From the NCBI GenBank assembly GCA_902490325.1, contig CABUDJ010000079.1, positions 1 through 7,560 on the forward strand: a stretch of DNA of 7,560 nt, given 5' to 3'. Of the stretch, positions 1 to 7,334 are shown one piece after another. The translations under genes were made by a program, and so were the position numbers. Origin of the DNA: an uncultured Collinsella sp. (GTDB taxonomy: Bacteria > Actinomycetota > Coriobacteriia > Coriobacteriales > Coriobacteriaceae). Below the pieces are notes generated by a model. The model was not told the origin of the DNA. It did no database searches and was given only the letters and a program-made list of their open reading frames with translations. Numbering within the stretch: the first letter of the stretch is position 1; each line of letters begins with the position of its first letter.

Positions 1-5
1 CGTCG

Positions 6-135
6 GCCCCGGCTGCCCGGCGGCACGCGAAGTCGATCGCGAGTTCCGCACGAGCCGGAGAGCACTTAATGTGCTCTCCGTGCGAGTCAGGACTGTCCGA
101 GCAGGCGACTTCATATGCCGCCGGGCGGCCGGGGC
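6..135. ncRNA. Rod-like structured RNA or large inverted repeat, family not identified
   Basis: Positions 6-25 pair with 116-135 over 20 bp, with a single G-U wobble at 14/127. A 3x3 internal loop (26-28/113-115) keeps the register, and 29-35 then pairs with 106-112. Further in, 42-46 can pair with 90-94, 47-51 with 80-84, and a perfect 9-bp hairpin (57-65/71-79) closes on the loop TTAAT. The result is one long rod with internal loops and a 5-nt bulge at 52-56. This looks like a stable RNA or a conserved structured element rather than a plain terminator, because neither strand has a T-run after it. I do not see the conserved loop of SRP RNA or the features of RNase P or tmRNA. A 6S-like RNA or a lineage-specific motif is possible. 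The strand is undecided, and the element may begin before the window. Confidence 0.4.
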
Positions 136-166
136 GAACCCCTCCCAAAGATTTTCAAAAAAGTTG

Positions 167-196
167 TTGACGCGCGCGTAACGACTCGTCTAATAT
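167..196 (+). promoter_or_regulatory. Promoter of the tRNA cluster
   Basis: TTGACG at 167-172 and TAATAT at 191-196 are separated by 18 nt, a good match to a housekeeping sigma-70 type promoter. The first tRNA begins at 211, so the predicted transcription start (about 203) leaves only a short leader. An A/T-rich stretch (151-163) just upstream could act as an UP element, as is common for stable-RNA promoters. Confidence 0.65.
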
Positions 197-210
197 ATCC
201 CTTGCGCGAT

Positions 211-287
211 GGACCTGTAGCTCAGTTGGTTAGAGCGTCCGGCTGATAACCGGGAGGTCACAAGTTCGAATCTTGTCAGGTCCACCA
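211..287 (+). tRNA. tRNA-Ile (anticodon GAT), first copy
   Basis: This is a full 77-nt cloverleaf. The acceptor stem GGACCTG (211-217) pairs with CAGGTCC (277-283), the discriminator is A284, and CCA (285-287) is encoded. The anticodon GAT is at 245-247, and the T-arm carries GTTCGAA. The GAT anticodon reads ATC and ATT isoleucine codons. The sequence is identical to the tRNA at 435-511. It lies about 14 nt after the -10 box at 191-196. Confidence 0.97.
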
Positions 288-298
288 CTTTCTTTCGC

Positions 299-343
299 AA
301 TAAACACCCCAGCGAGAGCCGAGTCGCCGCTGGGGTGTTTATT
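299..343. terminator. Perfect 16-bp inverted repeat inside the tRNA cluster (terminator-like)
   Basis: AATAAACACCCCAGCG (299-314) is perfectly complementary to CGCTGGGGTGTTTATT (328-343), with a 13-nt loop. The A/T-rich base and G/C-rich centre are typical of a bidirectional intrinsic terminator. However, it separates tRNA-Ile from tRNA-Ala, and only 11 nt lie between it and the next tRNA, too little for a separate promoter. It may therefore be a partial terminator, or a processing or stability hairpin in a common precursor. Confidence 0.6.
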
Positions 344-354
344 ACTGTCTCCGT

Positions 355-430
355 GGGGGTTTAGCTCAGCTGGGAGAGCGCGGGCTTTGCAAGCCTGAGG
401 TCAGGGGTTCGATCCCCCTAACCTCCACCA
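355..430 (+). tRNA. tRNA-Ala (anticodon TGC)
   Basis: This is a 76-nt cloverleaf. The acceptor stem GGGGGTT (355-361) pairs with AACCTCC and contains the G3-U70 wobble that is the classical alanine identity element. The anticodon TGC is at 388-390 within a seven-base loop, and the T-arm has GGTTCGATCC. CCA is encoded at 428-430. Only 4 nt separate it from the second tRNA-Ile, so the two are clearly co-transcribed. Confidence 0.97.
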
Positions 431-434
431 TGAT

Positions 435-511
435 GGACCTGTAGCTCAGTTGGTTAGAGCGTCCGGCTGATAACCGGGAGGTCACAAGTTCGAATCTTGT
501 CAGGTCCACCA
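435..511 (+). tRNA. tRNA-Ile (anticodon GAT), second identical copy
   Basis: Base for base, this equals the tRNA at 211-287, including the encoded CCA. The anticodon GAT is at 469-471. The three bases before each copy (GAT) are also shared. It is the last gene of the cluster and is followed by a terminator 14 nt later. Confidence 0.97.
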
Positions 512-525
512 TCAAAACTGTGAAG

Positions 526-556
526 AGCCCTGGGGCGTTGCCTCGGGGCTTTTTTC
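526..556 (+). terminator. Intrinsic terminator of the tRNA cluster
   Basis: An 11-bp G/C-rich stem, AGCCCTGGGGC paired with GCCTCGGGGCT (two G-U pairs), closes on the loop GTT. A run of six T (550-555) follows directly. Confidence 0.85.
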
Positions 557-583
557 TTGTCTGCGATAAATCTCATTTTGGTT

Positions 584-613
584 TTGTGTGCTGTGCGAAA
601 GATTGGGTAGTAT
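584..613 (+). promoter_or_regulatory. Candidate promoter for the DUF151 operon
   Basis: TTGTGT (584-589) and TAGTAT (608-613) are 18 nt apart, between the tRNA terminator and the first protein gene. The match is moderate. TATAGC at 611-616 is an alternative -10. Downstream, 623-629 pairs with 635-641 (GCGGC/GCCGC core) to form a small leader hairpin that ends 17 nt before the ribosome binding site. Confidence 0.35.
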
Positions 614-669
614 AGCTATTCAATGCGGCGGGCTGCCGCGTGTTAACCGCTACGTACCGGAGGTGTTCC

Positions 670-1170
670 ATGGTTCGTGTCGACATAGAGACCATCGTCA
701 TGGCCGCCGGTCCCGTGCCATCGCTTATTGTGCTTCGTGAGCGCAGCAGCAAATCGGACTCGCCCGCGCCGCTGCGTTCCCTTTCCATTCAGACTGGTTC
801 GTTTGAAGCTGCTGCCATTAGCCGTGGCATCGATAGCGGCCGCGCCGAGCGCCCGATTACCCATGACCTGTTGCTCGATACTGTTGGCGCCCTGGGCGCC
901 AAACTCGAGCGCATCGAGATCGTTCGCGCCGAGCCGCCGGTGTTCTACGCGACAATCGTCGTACTGGCCGATGGCGAGGAGCGCAAGATCGACGCCCGCC
1001 CCAGCGATGCCATTGCCCTTGCCGTGCGCAGCAATGCTCCCATGTTTGTGGAGGATGACATCATGAATCGCCTGGGCACTGTTTCTACCCGCGCCGAGGA
1101 AGTCGACGACGAGCAGGAGTTCGAGAAGTTCGACGAGTTCGTCCATACGCTCTCCCCCGATGATTTCTAA
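670..1170 (+). CDS. Bifunctional nuclease family protein (BFN/DUF151 domain)
   Basis: A 166-residue protein with the family hallmarks along most of its length: a G-x-x-E element at 43-46, RPITHDL at 61-67, a GALGA-x-x-ER stretch at 73-81, and the signature DARPSDAIALAVR at 108-120 followed by APMFVEDD. The C-terminal tail (about 137-166) is acidic. Family members are cytosolic; some plant relatives have been reported to have RNase and DNase activity, while the role in bacteria is unclear. I chose ATG 670 because GGAGG (659-663) precedes it by 6 nt. A GTG at 640 would add ten unlikely residues and place the binding site inside the coding region. It heads a three-gene block, with the next start 33 nt downstream. 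Confidence 0.9.
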   Translation: MVRVDIETIVMAAGPVPSLIVLRERSSKSDSPAPLRSLSIQTGSFEAAAISRGIDSGRAERPITHDLLLDTVGALGAKLERIEIVRAEPPVFYATIVVLADGEERKIDARPSDAIALAVRSNAPMFVEDDIMNRLGTVSTRAEEVDDEQEFEKFDEFVHTLSPDDF

Positions 1171-1203
1171 ATGCGGGGCGTTCAGGTTGTGGAGCGTTCG
1201 CTG

Positions 1204-1560
1204 ATGGCCGGCGGCATGTCGGCCGAGGCAGCGGCTATCGCGCGCGAGGCCCAGATGCGCTCTGAGGCTTCTGAGGCGGCGCGCATTGCCTATGTGACGC
1301 AGGCCCGCACGCTTCGCGAACGCCGCGGCTCGTTTATCAAGATGGTTGTCATCTCCGCCCTTGTCGCGGCAATCTGTTCGCGCCTTCGTGGTACAGTTGG
1401 TGCGCTTGGGTTTTCGATCTCTACGGGCCTGGTGATCTGGGGTGTGGTCGACGCGGTAATGCTGACCAGTCAGATCAAGGTGCTCGACAAGCGCGCGATG
1501 GATATGATGCGCGCCCGCGACGCTGCCGCCAAGATCGCCGCCGAGGCACAGGAACTGTAA
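1204..1560 (+). CDS. Small membrane protein of unknown function, two predicted helices
   Basis: I do not recognise a family. The predicted protein is 118 residues. An alanine- and glutamate-rich amphipathic helix (about 6-41) carries many charged residues. Two hydrophobic segments follow (about 44-59 and 65-87), separated by the short basic turn SRLRGT, and then another charged, alanine-rich helix (about 90-118). This suggests a hairpin in the cytoplasmic membrane with both termini on the same side. ATG 1204 is preferred because GGAG (1191-1194) lies 9 nt before it. The in-frame ATG at 1171 touches the previous stop (TAAATG), could use translational coupling and would add 11 residues, but has no binding site. 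The gene is probably co-transcribed with the DUF151 gene and with the gene 30 nt downstream. Confidence 0.75.
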   Translation: MAGGMSAEAAAIAREAQMRSEASEAARIAYVTQARTLRERRGSFIKMVVISALVAAICSRLRGTVGALGFSISTGLVIWGVVDAVMLTSQIKVLDKRAMDMMRARDAAAKIAAEAQEL

Positions 1561-1590
1561 CGACGCCGGACTCGATGGGAAGGTCTAAAG

Positions 1591-2040
1591 ATGGCACAGG
1601 ATATGCAGGACGCCGGTAACGTCTCCGCCGAGCTCGACGCCATGGTGTGTGACCTGATTGGTGCGTTCTTGGACGACCTTGCCGCCGGCGAGAATCCGGG
1701 CGTAGTTGTGGCGATTGAGGACGCTGCTTCCAACCGATATCTGGCGGCGCTCGACGAGGACGGCGAAGAGGCGTGCCTCGAGGCGGCCACCAACTTTATC
1801 TCCGAGCACAAGATGGGCCTTAAGGACGAGGGCCTGGGCCGTATCGCCCGATATGCCATCGGCTACACCGGCTGCGTCGAGGTTGACGGCGGCTATCACG
1901 ATGCTCTGCTCGTGAGCTTCTTCGAAACCACGCTCGAGAGCGGTTTTTCGGCATATGTGCTGTATGAGGGCATGGGCGCCGGCGATGGTTTTATGTGGAG
2001 CGACCCTGAACCTGCAGGTGAGGAAACCCCTCTCATCTAA
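1591..2040 (+). CDS. Conserved-looking small acidic protein of unknown function
   Basis: I do not recognise this 149-residue protein. It is acidic and soluble, with no signal peptide or membrane segment. The N-terminal third looks helical (AELDAMVCDLIGAFLDDL). The rest alternates strand- and helix-like segments, including GVVVAIED, EACLEAATNFISEHK and ALLVSFFET. It ends in a disordered proline/glutamate-rich tail. The start is well supported by GGAAGG (1578-1583), 7 nt before ATG. It is the third gene of the block that begins with the DUF151 gene. A 117-nt gap without a clear terminator separates it from typA, so read-through into typA is possible. Confidence 0.75.
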   Translation: MAQDMQDAGNVSAELDAMVCDLIGAFLDDLAAGENPGVVVAIEDAASNRYLAALDEDGEEACLEAATNFISEHKMGLKDEGLGRIARYAIGYTGCVEVDGGYHDALLVSFFETTLESGFSAYVLYEGMGAGDGFMWSDPEPAGEETPLI

Positions 2041-2157
2041 AATCGCTAAAATAAACGAGTTTTCGGTAAAAGGCTCAATATTCCCGCCGAGCGTTGCATT
2101 GCTGGGTGGGTCGCATACGCGTGCCGGTTGTATATAGATAGAAGATAGGGGAACTAC

Positions 2158-3996
<1,839 letters not shown>

Positions 3997-4023
3997 GCGC
4001 TGGTCTTTATAGCGTCTAACAAG

Positions 4024-4058
4024 AAAGGGCGTCGACCGTGATGGTCGGCGCCCTTTTT
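4024..4058 (+). terminator. Intrinsic terminator of typA
   Basis: A 14-bp stem (4024-4037 with 4043-4056, one G-U pair) closes on the loop GTGAT and ends in five T. On the opposite strand the stem is followed by TTTCTTGTT, so it may also stop minus-strand transcription arriving from the convergent gene. Confidence 0.85.
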
Positions 4059-4083
4059 GTGCACAGGGACTGAGCTGGTCTGC

Positions 4084-4118
4084 ATCACCACAAAGGTGCC
4101 TGGCCCCTTTATGGTGGT
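4084..4118 (-). terminator. Hairpin at the 3' end of the polymer-forming membrane protein gene
   Basis: Positions 4084-4096 pair with 4106-4118 over 13 bp (two G-T wobbles), with a 9-nt loop, six bases beyond the stop codon of the minus-strand gene. It could terminate that transcript. There is no T-run after the stem on the minus strand, so it is weak as an intrinsic terminator. It could instead stabilise the 3' end or be a dispersed hairpin repeat. Confidence 0.45.
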
Positions 4119-4124
4119 TGGCGG

Positions 4125-5270
4125 CTAAGCGGTGGGGAGTTCTGGCGTGTTAGCCGGCTGCTGCGGCTTGAGGTGGGCGTTGCGCCAGATGATTTGGATG
4201 ATGTAGCCGAGCATAAAGACAAAGGCCACGCCGCTGATGAAGCCGCCTACGAGGGGAAGCCCCGTGAGGGCGCCTGCGATTACGCCACCAGCGGCTGCCA
4301 TGGCGTAGCGGTTCTGGTTGTGTCCGACCATGCGGACAATGGCGCACCCCGTAAATGCGCTCGACACCAACGCGATGCCTATAACGCCGCACAAGAGGGC
4401 TCCGGCAAGCGACAGACCAGCGATAGAGATGATCAGCAGTAGGACGGCGGGGACGATAGCAATCGTACCCAGAAGACCGCTCACCCACAGGGGCGTGGGG
4501 TGCTGGTGGAGCATGCCGGCGGCGCTGGCAGTCGCACGCGGGAAGACGAGCTCGAGCAGCAGAGCGACAAAGCAGGTCGAGAGTGCCGCGGCGACGATAC
4601 CGCCGATGACATCGTTAACGGTGGAAGTATCCTCGTTCTCGGTACGGTCGATCTTGAGCGCGCCGACCTCGGCTCTCGCGGCACGCTCGGGGTCCTCGGA
4701 GACGTGAGCGTTCACGGTGCCGGTGATGTGGGCGTTCTTGCCCAAGATGAGCTTGTCGGCCCAAACCTCGACATCGCCCTCGACGGTGCCATCGATGGTC
4801 ACCGTGTCGCCCGCAAGCGCTGCCGACTTGGTAGAGCCGCGCAGGGCAACCGTCTCGCCTATCGCGTAAAAACAGTTGGCGGTGCTGTCGGAATTGAGCA
4901 CAACGTGCTGACCGACGACCGTGACGCTGCCATCAACCGTGGTCTTGGCGATATCGATAGTGCGTGCCGCCAAGCGGACGGCGCCGCCCACCGTGCAGTC
5001 GCGGATGGAGAGGCTCTCGCCTGCTGCAATTATGTCGCGGCCGATGGACGCATCGTCCAAGTTGAGGGCCTGACCTGCCCAGTACAGGTCACCTTCGACG
5101 CCGGACGAATTGGCGTCATTGTCGGTCGCAAGTACGTTGCCTGCGGTGTCCGTGCCGGCGAACGACGCCGTGGGAAGCGCAGTGATCGCCAGTGCGATGA
5201 GCGCGAATGCCATAAGCAGGCGGTGACGCATCTTGTGTGACGGCGCCGCCGCGGTTTGATTGAGAGCCAT
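4125..5270 (-). CDS. Exported bactofilin-like polymer-forming protein with C-terminal membrane domain
   Basis: The protein has 381 residues. Residues 14-38 form a signal-peptide-like segment: basic MRHR, a hydrophobic core, then TASFA as a plausible cleavage site. Residues about 58-190 consist of short, regularly spaced strands rich in G, D, V and I (EGDLYWAG, GRDIIAAGE, GGAVRLAA, DGSVTVVG, EGDVEVWA), the pattern of a bactofilin-type right-handed beta-helix (polymer-forming cytoskeletal family). From about 215 onward there are four or more hydrophobic segments, ending in a short polar tail. The beta-helix would therefore face outside while the C-terminus sits in the membrane. A cell-envelope scaffold role is inference. 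ATG 5270 has AAAGGA (5277-5282) 6 nt before it; M14 is an alternative start that would begin exactly at the signal peptide. The upstream minus-strand gene ends 107 nt away. Confidence 0.75.
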   Translation of the reverse strand: MALNQTAAAPSHKMRHRLLMAFALIALAITALPTASFAGTDTAGNVLATDNDANSSGVEGDLYWAGQALNLDDASIGRDIIAAGESLSIRDCTVGGAVRLAARTIDIAKTTVDGSVTVVGQHVVLNSDSTANCFYAIGETVALRGSTKSAALAGDTVTIDGTVEGDVEVWADKLILGKNAHITGTVNAHVSEDPERAARAEVGALKIDRTENEDTSTVNDVIGGIVAAALSTCFVALLLELVFPRATASAAGMLHQHPTPLWVSGLLGTIAIVPAVLLLIISIAGLSLAGALLCGVIGIALVSSAFTGCAIVRMVGHNQNRYAMAAAGGVIAGALTGLPLVGGFISGVAFVFMLGYIIQIIWRNAHLKPQQPANTPELPTA

Positions 5271-5282
5271 GGTTGATCCTTT

Positions 5283-5309
5283 TGTTAGGTGTTCGGCATA
5301 TACCTAACA
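5283..5309. promoter_or_regulatory. Perfect 8-bp inverted repeat upstream of the polymer-forming protein gene
   Basis: TGTTAGGT (5283-5290) and ACCTAACA (5302-5309) form a perfect inverted repeat with an 11-nt spacer. It directly abuts the Shine-Dalgarno sequence (5277-5282) of the minus-strand gene that starts at 5270. It could be an operator for a dimeric repressor, or an RNA hairpin that affects ribosome access. The half-sites resemble those of DtxR/IdeR boxes, but the spacing is 4 bp longer than in the consensus. Confidence 0.4.
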
Positions 5310-5377
5310 GGGTACCCAACGCGTGGGCGCTCTAAAAGAACCTCTTGGTTGCATTTCGAAGGGTCGTGCCGTGCTGT

Positions 5378-6067
5378 CTACTTTTTACGGTGCAAGAAGC
5401 GTGCGATATCTTCTTCGGTGGGGCTTTTGATGTCAAAGCGCAGCGAGAGCCAGCGCAGACCCATGGTCACGACAACGCATACGACCAGCGCGGCGACATT
5501 GCTCATGATGCCGCTCATAACGAGACACACATAGCTTGTCGATCCGGCGATGGCGGCGATGGCATAAAAATTAGTACGTTGGAAAATGCCCGGAACCACG
5601 CCCATAAAGCCGTCGCGCAACATGCCGCCGCCCACCGCGGTGAAAAAGCCCATCATGATGCACACCGCCGGCGCAAAGCCGTAGACCAGCGCCTTGTCTG
5701 CTCCAGTGGCGGCGTAGATGCCGACCGAGATGATGTCGAGCAGGGGAATGAGTTTTTCGGGTTTGTCGACGATTGCCGGGAAAATATAGATGATGGCTGC
5801 CGTGGCAATGGAAAGCGGGAGTGCCATCGGCTGGTTGAGGATGTAGACGTTGCCCACCTGCAACGTCATGTCGCGCAAGAGACCGCCGCCCAGACCGCAG
5901 ACCACCGCGAGCGCGACCGCGCCCACCAGGTCGAGCTTGTGCTCGCGCGCAACCAGTACACCCGAGATCGATGCAGCGACGACGGCGAACATCTCGAGCC
6001 AAAACGGAATAGCGACCATGGCATCCGAGGCATGTGAGGTAATGGTTACGGCAGCGACGACGGGCAA
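5378..6067 (-). CDS. TRIC/UPF0126-family cation channel-like membrane protein
   Basis: A 229-residue integral membrane protein with about seven hydrophobic segments and the internal duplication typical of this family. The motif GLGGGLLRD (58-66) recurs as VGGGMLRD (145-152), and LDIISVGIYAATG-x-x-KAL lies between them. Prokaryotic TRIC homologues form trimeric, monovalent-cation-permeable channels; an older domain name is 'glycine transporter', so the substrate here is not certain. The start is TTG at 6067, supported by AAAGGA (6075-6080) 7 nt upstream. The first in-frame ATG (M17) would cut into the region just before the first helix and has no such site. The short charged C-terminus (RFLHRKK) probably faces the cytoplasm. 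The gene lies upstream of the polymer-forming protein gene in the same direction and may be co-transcribed with it. Confidence 0.88.
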   Translation of the reverse strand: MPVVAAVTITSHASDAMVAIPFWLEMFAVVAASISGVLVAREHKLDLVGAVALAVVCGLGGGLLRDMTLQVGNVYILNQPMALPLSIATAAIIYIFPAIVDKPEKLIPLLDIISVGIYAATGADKALVYGFAPAVCIMMGFFTAVGGGMLRDGFMGVVPGIFQRTNFYAIAAIAGSTSYVCLVMSGIMSNVAALVVCVVVTMGLRWLSLRFDIKSPTEEDIARFLHRKK

Positions 6068-6157
6068 GATGGGGTCCTTTGGGTTGTTGGTTTAGACAAT
6101 GCCCGTACATAGTACATGGTTGTTGGGTGCCGCGACTCTATTGCTCGGTAAACGGTT

Positions 6158-6179
6158 GGGAGCGGGGGTGGGTGTAGGG
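6158..6179 (+). other. G-quadruplex-type motif beside a hairpin repeat
   Basis: Four G-runs (6158-6160, 6164-6168, 6170-6172, 6177-6179) with loops of 3, 1 and 4 nt satisfy the usual G3 N1-7 pattern. The last run touches the left arm of the 70-bp repeat. The G-rich strand is the template strand for the TRIC-type gene starting at 6067. It may be fortuitous in a GC-rich genome. Confidence 0.35.
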
Positions 6180-6251
6180 CCAAAACGTGTACATCAGCCT
6201 CCAAAGATGTCGAAAATTGTCGGTTTTGGAGGGTGATGTACACGTTTTGGC
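6179..6251. repeat. Long hairpin repeat, copy 1 (downstream of the nuclease gene)
   Basis: Positions 6179-6205 pair with 6225-6251: 27-nt arms with a single G-G mismatch (6197/6233) and a 19-nt loop. The arms contain GTGTACATCA and TGATGTACAC. Positions 6181-6250 align without gaps to 7383-7452 with 61 of 70 bases identical, in the same orientation. It begins 20 nt beyond the stop of the minus-strand nuclease gene. It could serve as a 3'-end hairpin for that gene, but it lacks a T-run after the stem, and its near-copy on the 5' side argues for a dispersed repeat. Confidence 0.9.
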
Positions 6252-6271
6252 GTGGCGAGCGGTGGGCGGCG

Positions 6272-7279
6272 TTACTCAGTGGGCGCTTCTGCGTCCTGCG
6301 TGCACTTCCAGTTGCGGATGAGTGTCTTACGTAGTTCGTTTTGCTTTCGCTGGTACTCAGCATCTATGCAACGGGGCATACCGAGCGCCTCGCGAATGCT
6401 GTTCATGGCGCGATGAAAAGCGAGCTGGCTCGCAAATTGCGTTGAGGTGAGCGTGACGATGCGATAGCCCATTTGGGCGAGCACCGCTTCGCGCTCCGCA
6501 TCTGCACCCTTGCGTTCGGCCTCGTCGTGAAACCCGCCTTTGTATTCGATACCGAGTTCTTTGCGCTGATAAGTAATGAGCGCATCGATTTTGAGTGTTC
6601 GGGCTTTGGTGCAATGCCAAAGGCGTTGGGGGATTTCGAGTGGCTTGTTCAGCTCGATACCTCGGATGCCGACGCCGCCTTCGCTCGTTGGGAGCGAAAG
6701 AGCAATTGCAGAAGCGGTCTCCATAAGCGAGGCCGAATGGTCGTAGATATGCCTGAGTGCGAGCCGCGCGCGTGTGGCGCCGGGTTTGCCGGGGTGCTGA
6801 TCGAGCAGCTCGACAATTTCGTCCTTGGAGGTGGTGGCTGGTTGCTCAGTGTAAGGGTCAGAGAGATTGAGCCCCATGCGATAGTCGCCGCAAACTTCGT
6901 AACCATACTCGAGGTATTCGATCCTGTCCATCCACTCGGCAGCGAGCACGAAGGTGAAGGCTTCGTCGGTGATAAAGATGCCGGGCGTAAGCTCGACAAT
7001 ATGGTCGTAGGGTAGGTTTTGGCCGAGAACGTGGCAAGTGACACCGTTGGCGCGAATTCGCTCGAAAGCAAATACTACGGAGATGTCGATAGTCTTGAGC
7101 ATGGTGGACGGAATGCCGCAGTCGGTAAGTGCCTGCCGAATGCGCACGATGCGTTGCTGGGTAGAGAGGCCCCGCACACCTATCTGGTAGTCGCGTTGTG
7201 CGACGGCTTGAACCAGATTCCGCGGTGCATGATGGACGAGCCACGCCGTTTTATGCGAAATGAGAACAGGAGTATCCAT
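6272..7279 (-). CDS. Solitary DUF559/Vsr-like endonuclease-domain protein
   Basis: The predicted protein has 335 residues. The C-terminal part (about 180-300) follows the DUF559/Vsr-like endonuclease pattern: SLMETASAIAL (E187), a strand carrying D232 (KIDALI), then IEYKG with E245 and K247, and a final MGYRIVTLTSTQF strand. These give an E...D...ExK set typical of the PD-(D/E)xK fold, so the active site looks intact. The N-terminal half (about 1-150), with CHVLGQNLPYDHIVELTPGIFIT and YGYEVCGDY, resembles proteins annotated as AbiEi-like/DUF559 in related actinobacteria; that is recollection, not a search result. No toxin or methylase partner is adjacent. ATG 7279 is chosen because AGAGG (7286-7290) lies 6 nt upstream; GTG 7306 would add nine residues. 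Third codon positions are much less GC-biased than in typA, hinting at transfer. Hairpin repeats flank it on both sides. Confidence 0.75.
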   Translation of the reverse strand: MDTPVLISHKTAWLVHHAPRNLVQAVAQRDYQIGVRGLSTQQRIVRIRQALTDCGIPSTMLKTIDISVVFAFERIRANGVTCHVLGQNLPYDHIVELTPGIFITDEAFTFVLAAEWMDRIEYLEYGYEVCGDYRMGLNLSDPYTEQPATTSKDEIVELLDQHPGKPGATRARLALRHIYDHSASLMETASAIALSLPTSEGGVGIRGIELNKPLEIPQRLWHCTKARTLKIDALITYQRKELGIEYKGGFHDEAERKGADAEREAVLAQMGYRIVTLTSTQFASQLAFHRAMNSIREALGMPRCIDAEYQRKQNELRKTLIRNWKCTQDAEAPTE

Positions 7280-7334
7280 TGGGGACCTCTCGCTTCGAGC
7301 TGACACCCAACTCTTATGTCCGTTGAAGTGGGGA

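Noticed and set aside
6..135. SRP RNA at the left edge (GTCAGG and GAGCAG fragments resemble it)
   Set aside because: The GGAAG-type tetraloop and conserved symmetric loop of SRP domain IV are missing.
640..669. GTG at 640 as an upstream start of the DUF151 gene
   Set aside because: GGAGG at 659-663 is correctly spaced for ATG 670, and the extra ten residues do not fit the family's N-terminus.
2094..2140. A sigma-70 promoter for typA (TTGCAT at 2094 with TATATA at 2131)
   Set aside because: The spacing is about 31 nt, far from the 16-18 nt optimum, and no better pair is visible in the gap.
5283..5309. A DtxR/IdeR iron box
   Set aside because: Half-sites TTAGG/CCTAA match, but the total span is 23 bp instead of the 19 bp of the consensus, and the gene has no known metal link.
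4500..6037. Long plus-strand open frames at 4500-5240 and 5345-6037
   Set aside because: Both are shadows of the minus-strand membrane protein genes. Their translations are charged and low in complexity, without recognisable motifs.
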